Source: Cycas panzhihuaensis (lineage: Eukaryota > Cycadophyta). Taken from it: 64,000 nucleotides of DNA. The notes beneath the pieces are model-generated. The model was not told the origin of the DNA. It was given only the letters and a program-made list of their open reading frames with translations, and ran no database searches. This document shows positions 58,392 to 64,000 of the stretch, one piece after another (within the stretch, counting starts at the first letter, position 1; each line of letters begins with the position of its first letter). A program made the translations under genes and the position numbers. The stretch lies in NCBI GenBank assembly GCA_023213395.1, contig CM041465.1, positions 217,875,741 through 217,939,740 of the forward strand, in the 5' to 3' direction.

Positions 58392-58414
58392 AGTTCATAA
58401 GGCCATAAACTCTT

Positions 58415-58429
58415 AAAAAAGGGGAGTTC
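58415..58429 (+). other. Polypurine tract of Gypsy-B
   Basis: AAAAAAGGGGAGTTC lies directly before TGATCT, the 3' LTR start. Confidence 0.93.
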
Positions 58430-59540
58430 TGATCTATTTTCAGATCTTTAATTTCATAATACTCTTAAAATACCTTGTTTTTCATGTTTTGTAACTTTCA
58501 TTTAGTAGAAAAATACCTTAAGATGTTTAAAAAATGTAAAAAAAAGGTGTAACTAGGTGGTTTACAAGTGCAACTAAGTGCAACCGGGTGGTCTACAAGT
58601 GCAACTAAGTGCAATCGAGTAGTCTATAAGTGCAACAAAGTGCAACCACGTAGTTTACAAGTGCAACCACAAGTGCAACCCTACGAACTGCAGGTGCAAC
58701 CCTGCAGACTGTAACTACAGACTATAGAAAATTGAAAATAGAAAAAATAAAAAAATGACAGCATTTTTTATGGGGAAAATAGAGTCCGTTTCGTACAAAA
58801 TTTTAGGAGGATATTTTTGCATGTGTCCTCTACGCAATAAAAGAGAAAGGCCTCTTAATTAAATGGATTTAAGTGGGTTTTCTTTAATCGTTTATGAATT
58901 CGTTGAAGAACTAAAAAATAGAAAAATTGTTGAGGAAGAAACTATGCATCGTAGGGTTTTTAAACAACAAGTTTTCTTCATAGAGGACATGAGAGGATGC
59001 CCAATAGCCATAGACACCATAAGAAGAGTAAGATTTAAGGAAAGTTTGTCCAAAATTACTTTCCAAAAAGAAAGAATGGCTCCAAGACGAAAATACTATA
59101 TAGGAGAGAAAAAAGAAATAAAAGTACAAAAGGAGCAATAGAATAGCACCCAAATCCATTTGTGGGGGTAGTGAAGGAGCCCAAGAAGGTGTAGTTATAG
59201 CTGAGGGAGAAAAACAATAGCCATAGTAGTCCAAGAAAGAGATGTCGGTGGAATTCTTCTCCAAGAAAGGGATTTTTTTGGTTATCGATAACTAAAACTC
59301 CATGCATACTTCATTGGCAGTAGTTCCAAAGAACGTATACAGCCTAACAAGTGCCTAGCACTTATTTCTTCTCTCCCAACTTGCTGTAGCAGTCCTTTGC
59401 ATGCTCAAAAGAGTACAAACATAAGGAGTTTTGTAAGAAAAATTTTAAATATCTTCAAATTAATGTAATATTATTGTAAATTTATTCTGGATTTGTTTCA
59501 ATTAGATTAAGTCTTTACTTTTCCATTCAAATTTGGATCA
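58430..59540 (+). repeat. 3' LTR of Gypsy-B (1111 bp)
   Basis: Matches 52582-53690 with scattered changes. The minisatellite recurs at about 58545-58720. The 92-codon ORF at 58863-59141 has a counterpart in the 5' LTR, but the two LTRs are copies of one sequence, so this is not evidence of a gene. Confidence 0.95.
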
Positions 59541-60035
59541 GTAAGCTGCCTCTTTTCTAGGGGTCTCCTTGAAGTGAAATAGAGGGGGTGACAAAGGCAT
59601 CCTCAGGCTGTCAAGTAGCCAAGGTAAGGCTCTCCTACCCTTAGGGTGAAAGAGGGTGAAAAGGATCTCCTTCTGAAGAGGAGATGGAAGAGCAACAATT
59701 CCTTACGGAAATGAAACCTAGAGGCAAGAAGAAGGGGTGACGATTATTGGTTTGCTTGGCTTCTATTTGTTCATTTATTTGTTAATTTGATGACAAGAAA
59801 GAGTAAATGTAGGTAAGAGGATTAGCTGCTTATGATTTATTATAAGTGGGGGTCCAAGGTAGTTGGTTTAGTTTTTAAAGGATTTCCCTTAAAAAGATAA
59901 AGTTTGTGACATTAGGTTTGGAGAGGTGAGAAAGTATTGTAATCGTTTAGTTGTGGCTAGGTTTTGGGCTTCTCCTCGAGCTATGAGAAGAAGGAAGGTA
60001 GGTTGGTGTTTATTTACTTATTGTAAGGCGTGTTT
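59541..60035. other. Stretch between Gypsy-B and the CpG-rich block, no gene seen
   Basis: Mixed composition, purine-rich in parts (GAAGAGGAGATGG, GAGAAGAAGGAAGG). No ORF of note and no repeat partner inside the window. Confidence 0.5.
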
Positions 60036-63000
60036 GTTACGGATAACCGCCCGATAAAGCGGGGAGAGATGGTGACGAAACGGTGGGAAGTGGAACCTAC
60101 AAGGCAAGCAACTACCACGCAGGCGCCTGCGCCGGAGCGCCGAGTTCGGGATCCGCAATGGAGTATGGCTACTATCGGGTGACCCTTCACCACCTTGGAT
60201 AAAGAGGCGAAGGTACGAAGATGACCCGAGTTGGCCCGAAGCAGACCCTCCCACCCTTGGGTGGCCAGAAGGGAGAGAGAAAGAACCTAACAAGGATAGG
60301 CCAAAAGCAACCTACACAACCTAACCGGGACACGAACGACGCGGAGGCGAGGTGCTCGTGCGGTTAGGGGGAAGGAAGGAAAAGTAGGGATCAAGAAGGC
60401 TCCTACAACCTTTCCTACGGACAGTAAGGGGTGCATGCAAATGAAGTAAATACGTAACAAATAAACACAAGGTAATTTTCCTTTTAATCTTCAATGCCTT
60501 AATTACTAAGGAAGAAAAAGAAAAGAACAAGAGTACGCAAGAGGAGGAAATGTACTGGGCCAAGGGCGTGCGAGGTGATGTAGCCCGCACGAGGAGTACT
60601 CCAACCGCCCACGCAACGCATCGGATGTGAGGCGAGCGAGCGATCAGGGCTTCCTTACCTTCCCGAAAATAAGTGCAACACCGAAAGAAAGAAGGAAACG
60701 CTAACTAGGAAATGAGATAACGAAGTTGTAACACATGCAAGAGGCGCCACCGATAGAGAAATCAACTGTAACGTTCTCCGTAAGGCCTCAAATACCGCAG
60801 CGACAAAGATCTTCCTCCTCCCGAAGGAGGGTACTAACATGCAACGCACAAGGTCTAACAATATATATATATCAACATAAGTCGAATCCAAATAGGCATG
60901 CATCAATGTTAGTCCAACGAGGAGGAAATCAAGGGAAAAATACTCTAAATAAAGTGGGACAACAAGGTAAGCTCCTGAGTGGCCTCACCGCCCAAATGGT
61001 GCCCAAACCTCTCCCCAAGAGCCACGGGCAGCGAGGAGAAAGTCAAGACTCAAGGCTAGAAAATAGTAGCAAAAGGGGCAAGAAAGACCCAAAGACACCC
61101 ACGGGAACCGGATGCTACGGAGCAAACCGCAATCGGGGAGCAAAGGCAAAGCCACGAATGGTAGTTGAGAACTACGAATGATTCCCAAACCTCGAAGGGT
61201 CCCAAATCGTCACGCAACTCGTGATGTCACCGGGTTTGGCGACCTGAGTCTCTAAACCCTTGTTTAGATGGCCAAGAGCAACATGAGGCGAGAGGGAAGC
61301 TTTGAGGGCTTGGAGCCACTGAGCGTGGAAGGTGGTACTAATCCACCCAGCCCTCCCAAAGCCTATGCAACCTCACGCCACCGCTTTGGACAAAGAAACG
61401 CAGTAAGAGACAAGAGAAAGTGGAACAAAGAAGCCTCACAAAGGAAAGAGGATCAAACTTCAAGCAACAAACATGAACAAATGAGCTGGAGCAAGAATAT
61501 CGCAAAGAACTTAACAAAAGTAAAGAGTACCTGGGAGGAAGAGGCAAGGAGCTTGCCTCACCAAAGGATAATGAAGGAGGGCCGGAAAATGCAGACCGGA
61601 GCAGAAAGGTGTTTGAGGCCCCGCCACGGCAGTATGATGGAGAACACTGCAAACGTAGGGCTCATGGATCGCTGGATAGAGACCTACCGAAACCGCTTCA
61701 AAGGAGCCCTCCAAGGCGCTGAGGGGTTGAGAGAATGTCTCAACCGAGCCAAGGAGAGTCAAGGGTCAGATGAAGAGTGCAGTCCCACAGCAGCAGACAG
61801 AGCAGAAAGCAGAAAGCAGAGAGAGTTTTCGAGAGTCCCTTCCAAAAGTGAGTAAAAAGATCCAAAAAGAGTCCCAAAAGATGCTTAAGTACTAAAGCAA
61901 AACCCTAAAGTACGCGAATAGGCACCTACCGAAGGGAAAAGGCGAACCACGCGGGCGCTTTCGCAATAAATGCGAAATTGCCACCGGATTTTAAAAACAA
62001 ACAGAGACAACAGTATCATGGAATTTTAGCGATCACGAATATTCCAAATGGCATCGCGGAAAATTCCAGTGATCATGAAGATCACGCGGCATCACGAAGA
62101 TTATGGCGGATGCACCAGAGACACAAATGGGGCCCGCCAACCGTCCAGCCGGGGCAAACCTAAAAGGCTAAAGGACAACTAAAACACCCACCCGGAGCAA
62201 ACAAGCCAAGAAACGGCCCACTGGAGCGTAAATAGGCCCCCAAATGAGGTGGCAAGCTAACCAAGCGACGATGAGACATCACACGGGTGGAGGTGGCGCA
62301 AACCCGTGGATCCAGGAGAGAGGAGGGCGATGGGAAGTAATATGGTCACTGTGGTGCCACACTCGCTAAGAGTGTGCCCCTCGCTATAGTCGCCATAGTT
62401 AAACATAGGTGTGGACGACCACCGTGCCGCCCACAAAGTCATACGCATGCAAATATGTAAGGCATAATCAAGACACAAAAGTGATGATAATGCTAGAGAC
62501 ATACCGCACTTACCGAAGCCTGGTGATTCCGATCCATTCCCGGAAGCCGGAAACATCGCCTCGCGCAGAGCCTCGCCGCCGAAGCTCGATGCGATGGCGA
62601 CGCCGGCAACACAACCGCCAAGAGTACATGTGTATATAGATATATCAATCAAGATCGATCAAGAGGCAAGGGTGCCGGCGAGTGTCGTGGGCGAACGCTG
62701 TGGATACGAAAGCCGGTGGAGACAACATAGGGCCGCCTGTGAGCCACCTGAAACCGACCGGGAGAAAGAGACAAAGTAGGGGCCGCCCCACCACAATGAA
62801 TGCAAAGGAGCATGCAGACCACATGGGGAACAAATGGTGGGTACCATAGTTTTACCTCGTTAGCAACCCGATTTCGGAGGTGCGAGCAAATCATGGTTGA
62901 GCGACCAACTACCGAGGCTTGGGCGACGGAAGGCCAAGCAAGACTCGTGGACTACGTCAGGCGAGACAAAGTGCTACGCCAAGGATGAGGCGAACAAGGC

Positions 63001-64000
63001 TATCGCCTCAAAGATTGAGAGCCCGAGGGATATGCCGGATATCAACAGAGAAACGGGCCAGAGGGATCCGCCAGAAGCAAGAGTCCTCAAGTGAGGGCAT
63101 CGCACTGTGAGACCGGGTGAGATGAGACACCACAACTTGAGAGTCGCAGAGCAAAACAATGGGTCCGCTGATGGAAACGAAGGGCACAGTAAGGGCTTCG
63201 ATGACAACCGTATACTCGGCTCATTGTTGGTAGCCTCCGGAGGAAGATCCCGAGCGAGGAGATCATAACCGTAAGGGTCATGAGAATCCACGAGCTACCG
63301 AAGGTTCAGGGTTACCGCGCTTCCGCTGGCTTGCAGAAAGATGTATGCACATAGGTGACACAAAATCCAAGCAGATGATCAACGATTAAGGCAACACTTA
63401 GAAAATGTACAACAGTGTGGCCAAGGGTAGGAGGACCTAGCAATGAGGTAACCTGTATGCGGGCCATAGCGGATGAACATGGATGGATAGTTTGGCAGAG
63501 GAAAGCACGGGCCTGTGGGGTCATATATAGGACCATATGATTGTACCCCCTCGCAAGGACACCGCTTCCTGTGATGTATGATGACATGATTTTGATATAT
63601 ATACGCATGGGGTGAGTGTTATGTTGTGTAGTAGGTGATTCATGTTATGAACATTTTATAGTATGATGCACACGCTTCCTTCCATGTATAACCACACACC
63701 TATCAGGGCACACACCCACGCCCGTGAGCTGGACGACATGGAGGTGTGAGGTTAGGAAGGTGGCGGCATACATGTCTGCAGGAGAGCATAACGGGATATG
63801 CGAAGGAAACGCCAGACAGAAAGAGGGGCAACACGCCAAGCGCCCTCCGGCTGGGAGATGCCCAAGCGAGAGGACCAAGGTTCCCGAGAGGATACGGAAC
63901 GCGGCTCGCAGACGGAACCGTAGAGACAAAGCGGGTCCATCTTAAATAGCCATTCCACACGCTACCGGGAAGAATGGGGACAACCTAAGATGGTAGTTTA
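60036..64000 (-). mobile_element. CpG-rich block, probable 3' part of an unidentified retroelement
   Basis: From TGTTACGGATAACC at 60036 to the window end, G+C and CpG rise sharply against the AT-rich surroundings, with an abrupt left edge. On the minus strand the edge would read CCGTAACA, a possible LTR end. Many short overlapping ORFs exist in all frames but none is a clean gene. An RNase H-like stretch lies at 62957-63240 on the minus strand. A plausible reading is a minus-strand retroelement whose 3' untranslated part and 3' LTR lie to the left of the RNase H. No primer site, second LTR or purine tract could be fixed because the window ends. High CpG suggests a recent or poorly methylated insertion. 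Confidence 0.4.
62957..63240 (-). pseudogene. RNase H-like domain remnant in the CpG-rich block
   Basis: One minus-strand frame reads GGYQQ, stop, AEYTVVIEALTV, then IVLLCDSQVVVSHLTR, FSVDIRHIPRALNL, stop, GDSLVRLIL. This fits the RNase H (RVT_3) spacing NNQAEY-x-ALIEAL ... DSQLVV-HL ... HIPR-LN-xADSLA. The Glu of AEY and Asp of CDSQ are at 63215-63217 and 63143-63145. Two in-frame stops and the missing N-terminal strand mark it as dead. The domain implies a retroelement on the minus strand. Confidence 0.5.

Larger units (their letters stand above)
52582..59540 (+). mobile_element. Gypsy-B: Ty3/gypsy element, sister of Gypsy-A
   Basis: LTRs 52582-53690 and 58430-59540 have ends TGAT(T/C) and GATCA. 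Flanks ATAAG (52577-52581) and GTAAG (59541-59545) agree in 4 of 5 bases, so they are a decayed target duplication. One plus-strand Gag-Pol with the same domain order and closely similar text to Gypsy-A lies between. Many more stops than in Gypsy-A suggest an older insertion. Confidence 0.96.

Noticed and set aside
53023-59141. ORFs of 75-92 codons in both Gypsy-B LTRs (53023-53250 and 58863-59141) with similar products
   Set aside because: The two LTRs are copies of one sequence, so similarity is expected without selection. The related Gypsy-A LTR has homologous text but no such open frame.
61268-61855. 195-codon plus-strand ORF in the CpG-rich block
   Set aside because: Low-complexity Lys/Arg/Glu/Ser-rich product with no motif. 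High G+C makes chance ORFs of this size likely, and the probable element strand is minus.
62257-62652. 131-codon minus-strand ORF with hydrophobic patches in the CpG-rich block
   Set aside because: No recognisable domain or neighbours. It overlaps other ORFs of similar size in other frames, as expected by chance at this composition.
62974-63291. 105-codon minus-strand ORF overlapping the RNase H-like stretch
   Set aside because: The RNase H pattern is in a different frame; this ORF has no such motif and is a shadow.

Overview
This window is plant nuclear DNA, most likely from a flowering plant with a transposon-rich genome. The evidence is a spliced PP2C phosphatase gene with short GT-AG introns, followed by more than 50 kb of nested plant-type retrotransposons: Ty1/copia, Ty3/gypsy, a plant L1-type LINE, and a large Tat-like element. 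I cannot name the species. I saw no rRNA, tRNA, CRISPR or bacterial-type genes.

Layout. 1-1491 holds the 3' half of a PP2C gene (three exons, reading right; its start lies off the left edge). 1492-4573 is AT-rich flank with a four-copy tandem repeat of about 105 bp. 4574-28800 is one very large minus-strand LTR element with LTRs of about 2.5 kb. It keeps Gag, protease and archaeal-type RNase H remnants of the Tat lineage, but no reverse transcriptase or integrase could be found. Its left (3') LTR is split by an L1 LINE (4961-11110), and its gag-protease frame is split by a complete Ty1/copia element (Copia-A, 18716-24034). 28801-33329 is old repeat debris that includes a gypsy gag fossil not present as one open frame. 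From 33330 to about 49755 lies a decayed copia (Copia-R). It is interrupted by Copia-B (36893-49173, same family as Copia-A), which is itself interrupted by Gypsy-A (38277-45218). Gypsy-B, a sister of Gypsy-A, occupies 52582-59540. From about 60036 to the end the sequence becomes much richer in G+C and CpG, with no clean ORF but with a broken RNase H-like stretch near 63 kb on the minus strand.

How it works together. The only gene likely to serve the plant is the PP2C. Everything else is mobile-element sequence at different ages. Insertion order can be read from the nesting: Copia-R before Copia-B before Gypsy-A, and the Tat-like element before both the LINE and Copia-A. Target-site duplications support four of these events: AAACA exact for Copia-B, AAGTC exact for Gypsy-A, 4 of 5 bases for Copia-A and for Gypsy-B. 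The LINE has a short duplication, CAATAGTTT. All retroelement coding regions carry stops or frameshifts, so none looks autonomous now.

I did not find a clear new biological system. The best candidates for novelty are the RT-less Tat-like element, with its unknown 220-codon ORF and three minisatellite families, and the CpG-rich block at the right edge.
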